The translations under genes were made by a program, and so were the position numbers. From Thioalkalivibrio sp. K90mix (GTDB lineage: Bacteria > Pseudomonadota > Gammaproteobacteria > Ectothiorhodospirales > Ectothiorhodospiraceae), in contig NC_013889.1 in NCBI RefSeq assembly GCF_000025545.1, positions 2,473,501-2,537,500 on the forward strand: 64,000 nucleotides of DNA, given 5' to 3'. Below the pieces are notes generated by a model. That model was given only the letters and a program-made list of their open reading frames with translations. It ran no database searches and was not told the origin of the DNA. Positions 17,957 through 28,558 of the stretch are shown piece after piece; within the stretch, counting starts at the first letter, position 1; each line of letters begins with the position of its first letter.

Positions 17957-20017
17957 TCAGCAGGCGTTCTCGGTGTAGCCGGGTGCGTCGCAGAAGGCGC
18001 GACCGAGCGCGAGGTCCTCGCGCATGTTGCGTAGCGCCCGGAGGTGATCCTCGCGGCTCGCCGCGAGCCTGGATTCCGGCGTCACCGGGAACAGCAGCTG
18101 CGACAGCGACGGCGGGTCCTGCCCCAAGCGCACCGCATAGACGATCTGGTAGGCATACACCCGGCGCACGTAGTCACGCGTCTCCGAGAACGGGATCAGC
18201 TCGGCCCAGATGTCCGCGTCCATCTCGCCGTCGTCCGGCAGCCAGGAGCGCACGCGATGGGCCCCGGCATTGTAGGCCGCCGTGGACAGCAGGCTGTGCC
18301 CGCCAAAGCGGTCCAGGTTGCGCCGCAGGTAGTACGTGCCCAGGGTCGCGTTGGTCGCCGGGTCGAGGATGTCCCAGTCGGAGTTGACCCGGACCCCGGC
18401 GCTGGAAGCGATCGAGCGCCCGGTCGCCGGCATGATCTGCATCACCCCCAGCGCCCCGGCCCCGGAGCGCACGTCATGCAGAAAGGCGCTCTCCTGGCGG
18501 GCAATCGCCATCGCCCAGGCCGGGTCGATGCCCTGTTTTTCCGCGCCCGGGACGATTACGGAATCGAAGGCCAGCGGGAAGCGCAGCTCGATGTCGTCCC
18601 AGTTGCGGGCCCGCGCGATGGTGAAGATCGCGCGGTCGTACCAGTTCCAGTCGGCGAACTCGGCCGCCGCGGCCTCGAGCTCGGGCGGCTCCATGCTGGC
18701 GACGGTGCGGGTCCATTCGCGGCGTGCCTCAGCGTAGCGGTCCAGCGCCACCAGCTCGCGCATGCGCTGCATGGACGGCCGCTCCATGATCGATTCGCGC
18801 GCGCCATGGCCCAGTTGCAGGGGCTGGTGCGCAATGCGGTAGGGCTGCCCCAGACGGTCGGCCGCCAGGAATCCGTGGAAGTTGCGCTCACGCGCCGCCC
18901 GTTCGTAGAAGAAGCGCGCTTCGTCGGCATCGCCCAGCTGCTCCAGTGCACGGGCATACCAGTACTGCCAGGCAGTCTCGTCACGGGCGTCGCGGCTCAT
19001 GGCACGAATCGCGCTTTTGACGGTCTCCCAGTCACGCTGGTGCAGAGCAGCCCGCACCTGCCACTGGCGCAACTGATCGTCGAACACCTCCGCGTCCAGC
19101 TCGTCCATGACGGCCAGTGTTTCGTCCCGATAGCGCAGCGCCAGACGCAACGCAAGCGCGTGCTCGATCTCGCGAGCGGTCTCCGTCGACAAGCCCAAGC
19201 GCTCGCTCCGTTCCTCCCAGCCCTTCAAAGCGGCATCCAGGTCCTGCGGAATCCAGCGCTTGAACGCCTGTTCCAGCATCGCCTCGGCGGAGCGATGCTC
19301 ATCCGCGCGGAAGTCCACCTCGACCACCCGCGACGGTCGCGATTCGAGCTCCAGCCAGCGCTCCGCCCAGTCGCGATCGGAGCTCGCCAGATAGCGGCGC
19401 AGGTAGCTCGCGAGCCCGGTCTGGCGCGCCTGCATCGCCAGGGCGAAACGGTCCCAGGCCAGCTCTTCGGTCAGCCCGCCGGCATCGCGCCAGGCCTTGA
19501 GCGCCGGATCGCAGACACTGGGACGGGACTGGCCGTGCAGCCAGATGGAGTCCATGTCCTCGATCGCCGCGGAGGTATTGCCGGTCTCGATCAGCGCCTT
19601 GCGCCGCTGACAGTCCTGTGTCACGGAGAGGTCGCGGCCGTCGTCGGCAAAGTCGAGATAGCGCGACCAGGCCTCCTCACGGGCCAGATAGGAGAGGTAG
19701 TTGCTGCGCAACTGGCCGGCCAGCGGGGTGTCGTCGTGCTCCTCGATAAAGGCCCGCACCGCATCGGGGTCCGCGCGCCCCAGGTCGCGCGCCAGTTCGC
19801 GATGATCCAGATAGGGCGTCAGCGGATAGCCCTCGAGCGTACTGCGGGCATTGCGGTAGGCCACCATGTCGCCACGGCTCAGGGCACGTTCGGCATGCAG
19901 GAACAGGCTGCGTTCGAAGACCATTCCGGTCGGGGCCGGGTTCGCCGCCGGGGCCCCGGCGGCGAAGGCCATGACCAGACCGGTCAGACCCGTGGTGAGT
20001 ATCCTGGGCAGGCGCAT
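17957..20017 (-). CDS. slt: Soluble lytic murein transglycosylase
   Basis: This periplasmic enzyme cleaves peptidoglycan to 1,6-anhydromuropeptides. It has a Sec signal peptide at the N-terminus (MRLPRILTTGLTGLVMAFAA), a long alpha-helical superhelix and a C-terminal SLT domain. The catalytic Glu is E509 in AMAIARQESAFLHD, followed by GALGVMQIMPATGRS and STAAYNAGAHRVRSWLP. The 686-residue length is close to Slt70. The start at 20017 gives a standard signal peptide; an ATG at 20050 would add eleven residues to the n-region and cannot be excluded. The gene stands alone next to the repeat block. Confidence 0.92.
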   Translation of the reverse strand: MRLPRILTTGLTGLVMAFAAGAPAANPAPTGMVFERSLFLHAERALSRGDMVAYRNARSTLEGYPLTPYLDHRELARDLGRADPDAVRAFIEEHDDTPLAGQLRSNYLSYLAREEAWSRYLDFADDGRDLSVTQDCQRRKALIETGNTSAAIEDMDSIWLHGQSRPSVCDPALKAWRDAGGLTEELAWDRFALAMQARQTGLASYLRRYLASSDRDWAERWLELESRPSRVVEVDFRADEHRSAEAMLEQAFKRWIPQDLDAALKGWEERSERLGLSTETAREIEHALALRLALRYRDETLAVMDELDAEVFDDQLRQWQVRAALHQRDWETVKSAIRAMSRDARDETAWQYWYARALEQLGDADEARFFYERAARERNFHGFLAADRLGQPYRIAHQPLQLGHGARESIMERPSMQRMRELVALDRYAEARREWTRTVASMEPPELEAAAAEFADWNWYDRAIFTIARARNWDDIELRFPLAFDSVIVPGAEKQGIDPAWAMAIARQESAFLHDVRSGAGALGVMQIMPATGRSIASSAGVRVNSDWDILDPATNATLGTYYLRRNLDRFGGHSLLSTAAYNAGAHRVRSWLPDDGEMDADIWAELIPFSETRDYVRRVYAYQIVYAVRLGQDPPSLSQLLFPVTPESRLAASREDHLRALRNMREDLALGRAFCDAPGYTENAC

Positions 20018-20159
20018 CGGGTTGCGTTCTCGCTTGTCTGATCCGTTCATATTCCGCACGACCTGTGGCGGGCGCAATGGTCTTGTGGTGATTTCGCACC
20101 GGCCGGGCCGCATTCCGCGACAATCCCGCGTTGCACCGGTGCGGTGCCTGTGGCCGGTT

Positions 20160-20702
20160 TCACTCGCGTTCGATCACGGAAAAGGCTCCGCGTTCCACTC
20201 CGTCCAGGGTCCAGGAGGCCACCCGGTAGCGCACCAGGCGCAGGGTCGGATGCCCCACCGCGGCGGTCATGCGCCGCACCTGGCGGTTGCGCCCCTCGTG
20301 CAGGGTCAGCGCGAGCCAGGTGGTCGGGACGGACTTGCGAAAGCGCACGGGCGGGTCGCGCTCCGGCAGGTCAGGCGGTGTCATGCGCTCGACCTTCGCC
20401 GGCTGCGTGCGCCCGTCCTTCAGGTCCACCCCGGTACGCAGGGCCTCCAGAGCGGCGTCATCGGGCTCGCCCTCTACCTGTACCCAGTAGGTCTTGCTGG
20501 TCTTGTGCCGCGGCTGGGTCAGCCGCGCATTCAGGCGCCCGTCGTCGGTCAGCACCATCAGCCCCTCGCTGTCGCGATCCAGACGCCCGGCCGGGTACAC
20601 CCCGGGGATGTCGATGTAATCCGCCAGCGTGGGGCGCCCTTCCGGGTCGGTGAACTGCGGCAGCACGCCCCAGGGCTTGTGGAACAACACGATTCGGGAC
20701 AT
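20160..20702 (-). CDS. rluE: 23S rRNA pseudouridine synthase, RluE-like
   Basis: This 180-residue RsuA-family enzyme should convert a uridine (U2457 in E. coli 23S rRNA) to pseudouridine. The catalytic Asp lies in [19 protein letters not shown], and [19 protein letters not shown] is the conserved C-terminal motif. It lacks an N-terminal S4 domain, as RluE does. Its ATG overlaps the TAA of the DUF1007 gene by one base (TAATG), so the two are translationally coupled. Confidence 0.88.
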   Translation of the reverse strand: MSRIVLFHKPWGVLPQFTDPEGRPTLADYIDIPGVYPAGRLDRDSEGLMVLTDDGRLNARLTQPRHKTSKTYWVQVEGEPDDAALEALRTGVDLKDGRTQPAKVERMTPPDLPERDPPVRFRKSVPTTWLALTLHEGRNRQVRRMTAAVGHPTLRLVRYRVASWTLDGVERGAFSVIERE

Positions 20703-21367
20703 TAATCGCAGCGCACGGTTACGCGCTGGGCGAAATGGCGTCCCAGGTCATAGTCCACCGTGGCCCCGTAATCGAGCATCATGGCCTTGGCGACGAGTTG
20801 GGGATCCGGGCGGGGGCGCTCCAGCTCTGCACTGCAGCCCGCGGCCGCGAGCCCGTCGGCCTCGATGATGCGCGTACCGGCCGGCTCCTCGTGCAGGAGC
20901 TCGATGAAATAGGTCGGATCGTAGACCTTGTACGCCAGGGTCTCGGAACCCACATCGACTGGCTCGTCCAGCGCCAGGCGGAAACGGAAGAACAGCAGCC
21001 CCTCTTCCATGCGCATGGACGGATCGGGCTCGGCAACGACGTCCACCTCGCGCCCGCCGGCCTCGACATGGCTGTACCACTCGTATTCCTCGAGGTTGCC
21101 GAGGATCTCGCGGGCGAGCGCCTGCAGCTTCTCGTCTTCGGTCGCGCCCTCCTGATGCGCCAGGGCGTCCTCGTAGAGGTACTGCCCGTAGGTCGGGTCG
21201 AAGCGCCAGCGATGCAGCATGTGGCTGATGCGCCCCTCGCCATCGCGTTCCAGCGTGATCTCCAGGTCGATCCAGGCATGCGGATGCGCCTGCACCTGCG
21301 CACTGACCAGCAGCAGCCACACCAGGCCCGCGGCAAGGATGGCGTAGAGAACAGAACGTGGGCTCAT
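20702..21367 (-). CDS. DUF1007 family exported protein
   Basis: This 221-residue protein has a signal peptide (residues 1-27, cleavage before HPHAW) and the DUF1007 hallmark [12 protein letters not shown] at the mature N-terminus. In other bacteria DUF1007 proteins are often beside nickel/cobalt or zinc transport genes, and the exposed HPH suggests metal binding. No metal transporter is adjacent here, although a CbiM-like permease lies 7.4 kb away. The function is unknown. The start overlaps the exonuclease stop by four bases (ATGA). Confidence 0.75.
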   Translation of the reverse strand: MSPRSVLYAILAAGLVWLLLVSAQVQAHPHAWIDLEITLERDGEGRISHMLHRWRFDPTYGQYLYEDALAHQEGATEDEKLQALAREILGNLEEYEWYSHVEAGGREVDVVAEPDPSMRMEEGLLFFRFRLALDEPVDVGSETLAYKVYDPTYFIELLHEEPAGTRIIEADGLAAAGCSAELERPRPDPQLVAKAMMLDYGATVDYDLGRHFAQRVTVRCD

Positions 21368-22311
21368 GCAATCTCCGGGGTCGTGGACCGCCAGGCACCG
21401 GCGGCCGCCAGCAGGCAACCATGATAATCGCGCGCCACCCCGAGTTCCGCGAGCCAGCGCGCGGCATCGGGTTTCGGCCCGGTGGGGTGCAGTGTCTCGA
21501 GCCGCGGCAGGTCGGGGATGCGGTCCACCAGACCGGTCAGGCGGCGCGACAGGCACAGCCGGTCCGACTGCCCGGCGATGCGCGCGGCTACCGCGTCGGC
21601 CCGGCGGATAGTGCAGCGCGCCACGGCCTGCGGATCGGCGAGTACCGTCTCCAGATCGCCCAGGCGGCGCAGGATCCGCGCCGCGGTCCTGGGGCCCACG
21701 CCCTCGATACCCGGGATGTTGTCGCTGGCATCGCCCGCCAGGGCGAGCATGTCGGCAACCTGTTCCGGACGGATGCGAAAGCGCTTCTCGATCGCGCGGC
21801 GATCCAGCGCGGTCCCGCGTTCCGGGTCGTGCAGCCGGTCCTGATCACCGAGGATGACCTGGGTCAGGTCCTTGTCCGCGCTCTTGACCTCGATGCGGAA
21901 ACCCGCGGCCCGGCCGGCTCGCGCCAGGCTGGCGATCAGGTCATCGGCCTCATACTCGGGATGGGCCAGGGTCCGGAAGCCGAGCTGCCCGAGCAGTTCC
22001 CGGATACGCGCGAACTGCTCGCGCAACTCGGGCGGGGCCGGCGGGCGGTGGGCCTTGTAGGTGGGGTCGAGCCGGTGGCGAAAACCCTGGCGCAGGCTCT
22101 CGTCGAAACAAAAGGCGATCGGGCCCGGGGCGCAGGCGGGCAGCCACTGGCAGAGCGAATGCACCAGCCCGTGCACGGCCCCGCCCGGACGTCCGAGAGG
22201 ATCCGGGTCCAGCCCGCGCGCGAACCAGGCACGAAAGACAAAGATGCTGGAGTCGACCAGCGTCAGGGTCGGGCACGGCGGTCCCGCGTGCGACTCAGTG
22301 CAGGCGTTCAA
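21364..22311 (-). CDS. 5'-3' exonuclease (Xni/PolA-N family)
   Basis: This 315-residue nuclease of the FEN/PolA 5'-exonuclease family acts on flapped or nicked DNA. Acidic metal ligands are seen in TLTLVDSSIF, EYEADDLIAS and KSADKDL, and the helix-3-turn-helix is GDASDNIPGIEGVGPRTAAR. There is no polymerase domain. The reading opens with a TTG at 22311 that overlaps the mdh end by 17 bp; no better in-frame start exists before the conserved LVDSS, so the N-terminus is uncertain. Confidence 0.85.
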   Translation of the reverse strand: MNACTESHAGPPCPTLTLVDSSIFVFRAWFARGLDPDPLGRPGGAVHGLVHSLCQWLPACAPGPIAFCFDESLRQGFRHRLDPTYKAHRPPAPPELREQFARIRELLGQLGFRTLAHPEYEADDLIASLARAGRAAGFRIEVKSADKDLTQVILGDQDRLHDPERGTALDRRAIEKRFRIRPEQVADMLALAGDASDNIPGIEGVGPRTAARILRRLGDLETVLADPQAVARCTIRRADAVAARIAGQSDRLCLSRRLTGLVDRIPDLPRLETLHPTGPKPDAARWLAELGVARDYHGCLLAAAGAWRSTTPEIA

Positions 22312-23218
22312 GGTCCTTGCGCACCCCGGCGATGGACTGGTCGAAGCCCGCGCGCTCGTCGGCGTCCAGCGCCAGCTCGATCACCCGCTCCATGCCCCCC
22401 TGGCCGAGGATGCAGGGCACGCCCATCGCCACGTCACGCTCCCCGTATTCCCCTTCCAGCAGAGCCACGGTCGGCAGGACGCGTCGACGATCCAGGGCGA
22501 TCGCCTCGACCATCTCGGCGATCGCCGCGGCGGGTGCACCATAGGCGCTGGAGGTCTGCTTCAGGGCGAGGATCTCGGCACCCCCGTGGCGGGTACGCTC
22601 GACGATATTGTCCAGCGTTGCCTGGTCCATGAAGTGGTGCAGCGGCACGCCGTTGACACTGGAATAGCGCAGCAGCGGCACCATCGCATCGCCATGACCG
22701 CCCAGCACCAGGGCCTGGATGTCGTGGGTGGACAGCCCCGTCTCCAGGGCGATAAAGGCCGCCATGCGCGAGGTGTCCAGGACCCCCGCCTGCCCGAAGA
22801 CCCGATCGCGGCTCCAGCCGGTCTTCTGCCAGGCGCGGTAGGTCAGCACGTCGACCGGGTTGGACACCACCAGGATGCGGCTCTGCGGCGCATGGACGAG
22901 GATGTCCTGCAGGATCTGATCGAGGATCTCGACGTTCTTGTCCAGGACATCGGAGCGCGACATACCCGGCTTGCGCGGCAGCCCGGCCGTGACGATCACC
23001 AGTTCCGCCCCGGCGATTACCGAGGGTTCGTGACTGCCGCTCAGTCGCGTATCGAAGCGCAGCAGGGGTGCGGTCTCCTGGATATCCAGTGCCGCACCGG
23101 CCGCCGCACCCTCGCGCACGTCCAGCAACGCGATCTCGCGGGCGACATCGCGCCGGGCCAGAAACTGGGCAGTGGATTCGCCGACGCGTCCGGCTCCGAT
23201 GATGGCGATTTTCTGCAT
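22295..23218 (-). CDS. mdh: Malate dehydrogenase, LDH-like type
   Basis: This NAD-dependent enzyme interconverts malate and oxaloacetate. The 307-residue protein has the Rossmann motif IAIIGAGRVGES, the substrate loop GLPRKPGMSR, whose first Arg favours malate over lactate, VVSNPVDVLTY and the catalytic His in LGGHGDAMVPL. Its size and motifs fit the tetrameric LDH-like MDH rather than the E. coli type. It is followed by the exonuclease and preceded by malic enzyme, giving a malate-metabolising pair. Confidence 0.93.
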   Translation of the reverse strand: MQKIAIIGAGRVGESTAQFLARRDVAREIALLDVREGAAAGAALDIQETAPLLRFDTRLSGSHEPSVIAGAELVIVTAGLPRKPGMSRSDVLDKNVEILDQILQDILVHAPQSRILVVSNPVDVLTYRAWQKTGWSRDRVFGQAGVLDTSRMAAFIALETGLSTHDIQALVLGGHGDAMVPLLRYSSVNGVPLHHFMDQATLDNIVERTRHGGAEILALKQTSSAYGAPAAAIAEMVEAIALDRRRVLPTVALLEGEYGERDVAMGVPCILGQGGMERVIELALDADERAGFDQSIAGVRKDLERLH

Positions 23219-23301
23219 GCTTCCCTCGTCTGACGGGGGGGTGGAGTTTGGTTACCGGAATGAACCACCTGCGGTGGTCGATTCCGGCGGCACGCCTCTG
23301 T

Positions 23302-23334
23302 GCCGCAAGGAAACGCTGATCAATCAGCGGTTCC

Positions 23335-23340
<6 letters not shown>
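23302..23340. repeat. Long hairpin over the malic enzyme stop codon
   Basis: An imperfect 19-20 bp palindrome pairs GCCGCAAGGAAACGCTGAT with ATCAGCGGTTCCTTAGCGGC around a CA loop, with one bulge and one mismatch. It includes the TAA stop of the malic enzyme gene at 23335-23337. Its GGAAACGCTGAT arm resembles the terminal arms of the two MITE-like elements at 26.4 and 60.2 kb. It could act as a terminator for the malic enzyme gene, but no T-run follows on the minus strand. Confidence 0.6.
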
Positions 23341-24555
<1,215 letters not shown>

Positions 24556-24627
24556 GGTAATGCGAGGCCTTCTTGGCAAGTGCGTGGGGACGGGAGCCGC
24601 AGCGCCCGTTCCCGCGGTGAACCGTGA

Positions 24628-25485
24628 CTAATTGACCGGATGCGTCGGGACCGATCGCCGCTGTGCCTGCTCGTAAAGCGGGCGGAATTCGTCGGCCATG
24701 CGGGTCAAATCGCGCTGGCGCGACTCGGGCGCCGGGTGCGTGCTCAGGAACACCGGATGGCGTCCGTTGGCCTGCTCCGCCATCTTGCGCCATAGGCTCG
24801 CGGCTGCGTCCGGATCATAACCGGCCCGCGCGGCCAGTTCGATCCCGATGCGGTCGGCTTCCGATTCCATCCGGCGGCTGTGGGGCAGCTGCACCGCGAG
24901 CGCGGCCCCGAGCGCGGCGCCAGTCAGCGCGACGGGCGAACGGTCGCCGGTCATCGCATAGCCCGCCACCGCGAGATTGCTGGCCAGGGCCACGGACATC
25001 TTCTCGGCCGTGTGCGCAGACAGCGCATGGGCGATCTCGTGGCCGATGATCTGCGCCAGCTCGTCATCGGTCAGCTCCAGCTGCTCGATGATGCCGGAGT
25101 AGATCGCCATCTTGCCACCGGCCATGGCGAAGGCGTTGACCGTGTCCGGCGCCTCGATCACGCGAATCTCCCACTCCCAGTCGGCGGTCTCGGGGCGGTA
25201 CTGGACCGCCTGCGCCACCACGCGCTCGGTGATCTGCTGCACGCGCGCGGTCATCTCGGGGTCGGCGTCCACGCGCCCCTCCTCGCGCGCCGGGGCGAGC
25301 ATCTCCACATAGGCGGTGCGCGAGGCATCGATCGCCTGATTCTCGGAGACCAGCATCAGCTGCGAGCGCCCGGTGACCGGATTGGTGGTGCAGCCCGGCA
25401 GCGCGACGGCCAGGCCCGTGCCGATCAGCAGCGTCAGGGCCAGCGCCGCCCAGCGACGGGGAAACAGGCGGGACAGGGCGTTCAT
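24628..25485 (-). CDS. M48 family metalloprotease, lipoprotein
   Basis: This 285-residue zinc protease is predicted to sit in the periplasm as a lipoprotein: the lipobox ALPGC has its lipid Cys at C32. The zinc site is H149-E150-I-A-H153 with the third ligand E207 in MESEADRIG. It resembles LoiP/BepA-type quality-control proteases of the outer membrane, but without the TPR domain of BepA. Its ATG overlaps the stop of the SNase-like gene by four bases. Confidence 0.88.
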   Translation of the reverse strand: MNALSRLFPRRWAALALTLLIGTGLAVALPGCTTNPVTGRSQLMLVSENQAIDASRTAYVEMLAPAREEGRVDADPEMTARVQQITERVVAQAVQYRPETADWEWEIRVIEAPDTVNAFAMAGGKMAIYSGIIEQLELTDDELAQIIGHEIAHALSAHTAEKMSVALASNLAVAGYAMTGDRSPVALTGAALGAALAVQLPHSRRMESEADRIGIELAARAGYDPDAAASLWRKMAEQANGRHPVFLSTHPAPESRQRDLTRMADEFRPLYEQAQRRSVPTHPVN

Positions 25486-26306
25486 CGATCAAGTACCTCG
25501 AGATCAAAGGGGTGGCGGATCCGCATCCGCCCTCGCTCCCTCCAAGGATACACCGTGCCGCGTGCAACAACGGTGTTACCCAGCAGTGAGCGGGGTTCCA
25601 TATCCTCGAAAAAATCGCGATCATCCCCGGAGATCAGCAGGTCCAGCAGTCCGTCCAGGACCAGGACCCAGTGCGGGTCGCGCACGCGCACGTCGATCAC
25701 CTCGCCCTGGACCCGCAACCGCCCCTGCGAGCGCTCGCGCGGTGGCTCCAGCCAGCCGACCGGGAGGGCCTCGAGCCGCTCCAGCCAGAGCCCTCGCGGC
25801 GCTTCCCGTGCCGCGGCCTCGGCCCCGTAATAGCACTCGTCCAGGGGCCCCGGTTCCGGCCCGGGGCGCGGCATCGCCAGGCCATCCCCAATCAGGCTGG
25901 CCGCCAGCAGCGGCCCATCGTCGATCCAGGCATGCATGCGCAGGCGGCCATAGGCGTCGCGGGCCGGACGCCCCGGCAACAGCACCAGGCGCTGACCGAC
26001 GCCGCGCAGGCGTTCCTCCAGGGACTCGCTCAAGTCCAGCCCGAAGCCGACTGGCAGCAGCTGTGGCGCAACCGGCGGAAGCGGGGCCACCGGTGCCAGA
26101 CCCAGCAGACGGATGTGTCGCCCGTCTTCCAGTTCCAGGGCATCCGGCGCCCACACACGCTCGACCGTCACGCGCTGCAGATCGCGCGGATCGTGGTCCT
26201 CCAGCGCACATTGCGCCGCGGCCACCGGCGCGAGCAGCCACGCCGACAGCGAGACGAAACAAACGAGGGCGCCCCGCAGGGCGCCCTCGTTGCTTGGCAC
26301 AAGCAT
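25482..26306 (-). CDS. Exported SNase-like (thermonuclease-fold) protein
   Basis: This protein of about 274 residues has a signal peptide (MLVPSNEGALRGALVCFVSL onward, cleavage near AAAQC), then an OB-fold region similar to staphylococcal nuclease homologues (VERVWAPDALELEDGRHIRL, then RDAYGRLRMHAWIDDG, LIGDGLAMPRPG). The Arg and Glu residues of true nucleases are not clearly conserved, so it may be non-catalytic. The start is uncertain: ATG at 26306 or 26342. A terminator-like 13-bp hairpin overlaps codons 5-15 or so of this reading. The gene is coupled to the M48 protease by an ATGA overlap. Confidence 0.65.
   Translation of the reverse strand: MLVPSNEGALRGALVCFVSLSAWLLAPVAAAQCALEDHDPRDLQRVTVERVWAPDALELEDGRHIRLLGLAPVAPLPPVAPQLLPVGFGLDLSESLEERLRGVGQRLVLLPGRPARDAYGRLRMHAWIDDGPLLAASLIGDGLAMPRPGPEPGPLDECYYGAEAAAREAPRGLWLERLEALPVGWLEPPRERSQGRLRVQGEVIDVRVRDPHWVLVLDGLLDLLISGDDRDFFEDMEPRSLLGNTVVARGTVYPWRERGRMRIRHPFDLEVLDR
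26262..26291 (-). terminator. Intrinsic-terminator-like hairpin, probably for rpmE
   Basis: A perfect 13-bp stem, AACGAGGGCGCCC and GGGCGCCCTCGTT, closes a 4-base loop. On the minus strand it is followed by TGTTTCGTC, a modest T-rich tail. It lies downstream of rpmE but beyond the MITE-like insertion, and inside the first codons of the SNase-like reading. Confidence 0.6.
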
Positions 26307-26362
26307 CCGCTGGACGCCCTGCCAGAAACCGCCTCGCGCCATCGGGCGCGAACGCACTCTAG

Positions 26363-26628
26363 GGAGACGCTGGTCTAATCGCACGTCCGCGTTGACACCC
26401 CAGGTTTTCCGAGACAAGGCGCGGTGCGCAGCCGGTAGTGGTTCTACCGGCAAGGGCCGCAACGCCGGATCGGGGAACCTGGGGTGCCAACCCCGAAGGG
26501 GCTCGGCCGCTTTTGCGCGAGAACGGCGTTGCGGTTCCTTTGTGCAGAATGACTGCACGGCAGTCACCGCGCCTTGTTCGCACGCAAAAGCGACTCGAGC
26601 GCGGACGCGCGATTAGACCAGCGTCTCC
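26363..26628. mobile_element. MITE-like palindromic element, copy 1 (266 bp)
   Basis: The ends are inverted repeats of 29 bp (GGAGACGCTGGTCTAATCG onward) with one mismatch. The element is flanked on both sides by CTAG (26359-26362 and 26629-26632), which looks like a 4-bp target duplication. Inside, ACAAGGCGCGGTG near the left pairs with CACCGCGCCTTGT near the right, and two smaller nested palindromes are present (ACCCCAGGTT/AACCTGGGGT and CTTTTGCGCG/CGCAAAAG). It encodes no transposase. A related copy lies at 60179-60487. The right CTAG supplies the TAG stop of rpmE. Confidence 0.7.
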
Positions 26629-26832
26629 CTAGAATGCGAAGCGGCGGTTGAACTTGTCGACCTGACCGGCGGTGTCAACGATCTTCTGCTTGCCGGTGTA
26701 GAACGGATGGCACTGCGAGCACACGTCCACGTGCATCTCGTCCTTCGAGAGAGTGGAACGGGTCTCGAACTGCGTGCCGCAGCTGCAGATGACCTTGACG
26801 TTGTGGTAGTTCGGATGAATGTCGGCTTTCAT
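26629..26832 (-). CDS. rpmE: 50S ribosomal protein L31 (zinc-binding form)
   Basis: This 67-residue ribosomal protein belongs to the cysteine-containing C+ type of L31. The zinc ligands are in VICSCGTQ and [13 protein letters not shown]. The start is the ATG at 26832. The stop TAG is part of the CTAG that borders the MITE-like element. A sigma-70-like promoter is placed at 26868-26897. No C-minus paralogue is in the window. Confidence 0.95.
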   Translation of the reverse strand: MKADIHPNYHNVKVICSCGTQFETRSTLSKDEMHVDVCSQCHPFYTGKQKIVDTAGQVDKFNRRFAF

Positions 26833-26867
26833 GGTCGGCTCACGCGTGTTCTGGCGAAAAGTGCGAT

Positions 26868-26897
26868 AGCATAGCCGCCTTCGCGGGGCTGTTGCAA
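26868..26897 (-). promoter_or_regulatory. Predicted sigma-70 promoter of rpmE
   Basis: On the minus strand TTGCAA and TATGCT are separated by 18 bases, about 36-65 bases upstream of the rpmE ATG. The rest of the 337-bp gap 26833-27169 holds the rimO upstream region and one isolated DnaA-box-like 9-mer; I see no other gene. Confidence 0.45.
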
Positions 26898-27169
26898 GGT
26901 CCCGCGTTAAGGCCGGGAGGCGGGGCCTGTGTACGCAAGCCCCTGAAGATAGCGCCCCTTCGAGGGATTCAAAGCGGCCTGTGGATAACCTTGTGGACGA
27001 ATTGTCAGCGACTGCCGCGCCCGGGACCAAGTGGGGCAGCGCAACCCGCCCCCGACCGACAACCCGAACACGCAACCCGTTCAATCAAAAGAACAATCCG
27101 GGAGAACACCGACTGGCGCACCAGGATCCGGGCGCGCCCGGAGCCGCTCCCAGAAGGCGAAAACGTACT

Positions 27170-28531
27170 GTGAATAAAAGCAACACCCCGTCTCCCGACA
27201 ACGTGCAGCGCGTGGGCTTTGTCAGCCTCGGCTGCCCAAAGGCCCTGGTCGACTCCGAGCAGATCCTGACGCGCCTGCGCGCCGAGGGTTACGAGATCGC
27301 CGCCGACTACGACGGCGCGGACCTGGTGGTGGTCAATACCTGCGGCTTTATCGACGATGCGGTGGCCGAATCCCTGGACGCGATCGGCGAGGCCATGGAT
27401 GCCAATGGCCGAGTCATCGTGACCGGCTGCCTGGGCAAGGACGCGGAGCGCATCCACGAGACCCACCCGGGCGTGCTCGCGGTCACCGGCCCGCATGCCT
27501 TTGATGAAGTCGTGGGCGCGGTGCACGAGCACCTGCCGCCGCCGGCGACTCCGTTCGAGTCGCTGGTGCCACCGCAAGGTATCCGCCTGACCCCGCGCCA
27601 CTATGCCTACCTGAAGATCTCCGAGGGCTGCAACCACCGTTGCAGCTTCTGCATCATCCCGAGCCTGCGCGGCGACCTGGTCAGCCGCCCGATCGGCGAG
27701 GTGCTGGCCGAGGCGGAGCGCCTGGCCGCGGCCGGCGTGCGCGAGATCCTGGTGATCTCGCAGGACACCTCGGCCTATGGCGTGGACGTGAAATACCGCA
27801 CCGGTTTCCATGGCGGACGCCCGATCCGCTCCGACATCGCCCACCTGGCCGAGGCACTGGGCCAGCTCGGCATCTGGGTGCGTCTGCACTACGTCTACCC
27901 CTACCCTCACGTGGATCGACTGATCCCTCTGATGGGCTCGGGCGAGGATGGCGGGATCCTGCCGTATCTGGACATGCCGCTGCAGCATGGCCACCCCCGG
28001 GTACTCAAGGCGATGCGCCGCCCGGCCGCCGCCGAGCGCGTGCTGGAACGCATTGCGAAGTGGCGCGAGCAAGTCCCCGACCTGACCCTGCGCTCGACGT
28101 TTATCGTGGGCTTTCCGGGGGAGACCGAGGCCGAGTTCGAGACGTTGCTGGAGTTTCTGCACGAGGCGCAGCTCGACCGCGTCGGCGCCTTCGCCTACTC
28201 GCCTGTGGAGGGTGCGGCCGCGAACGAACTGGCGGACCCGGTACCGGAGGCCGTGCGCGAAGAACGTCTGGCGCGCTTCATGGACGTGCAGGCCCGGATC
28301 AGCGCCGACCGGCTGCGCCGCCGGATCGGCAGCCAGCCGGTGGTGCTGGTCGACGAGGTGCACGCGGACGGGACCGTGATTGCCCGGTCCGCCGCGGAGG
28401 CTCCGGAGATCGACGGCGTAATCCGCGTGGCCGGGATCGACCCGACATCGGTGGATATCGGGGACTTCATCGAGGTCGCGATCACGGACACCGACGAGCA
28501 CGACCTGATCGCCGAACTGGCAGACGACTAA
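27170..28531 (+). CDS. rimO: Ribosomal protein S12 methylthiotransferase
   Basis: This radical-SAM enzyme adds a methylthio group to Asp89 of ribosomal protein S12. The 453-residue protein has the N-terminal MTTase domain with its three cluster cysteines ([25 protein letters not shown]), the radical-SAM motif [13 protein letters not shown] (C-x3-C-x2-C) and a C-terminal TRAM domain. The start is the GTG at 27170 in the context [20 protein letters not shown]; the ATG-like extension to 26981 is rich in Pro/Arg and unsupported. It is followed 27 bases later by purC. Confidence 0.93.
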   Translation: MNKSNTPSPDNVQRVGFVSLGCPKALVDSEQILTRLRAEGYEIAADYDGADLVVVNTCGFIDDAVAESLDAIGEAMDANGRVIVTGCLGKDAERIHETHPGVLAVTGPHAFDEVVGAVHEHLPPPATPFESLVPPQGIRLTPRHYAYLKISEGCNHRCSFCIIPSLRGDLVSRPIGEVLAEAERLAAAGVREILVISQDTSAYGVDVKYRTGFHGGRPIRSDIAHLAEALGQLGIWVRLHYVYPYPHVDRLIPLMGSGEDGGILPYLDMPLQHGHPRVLKAMRRPAAAERVLERIAKWREQVPDLTLRSTFIVGFPGETEAEFETLLEFLHEAQLDRVGAFAYSPVEGAAANELADPVPEAVREERLARFMDVQARISADRLRRRIGSQPVVLVDEVHADGTVIARSAAEAPEIDGVIRVAGIDPTSVDIGDFIEVAITDTDEHDLIAELADD

Positions 28532-28558
28532 CCACAAGCCGACCGAACGGAAGCACTG

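Noticed and set aside
26980-26988. Perfect DnaA box (TGTGGATAA) upstream of rimO
   Set aside because: A single 9-mer can occur by chance in 64 kb; no cluster, AT-rich unwinding region or dnaA/dnaN genes nearby, so not an origin.
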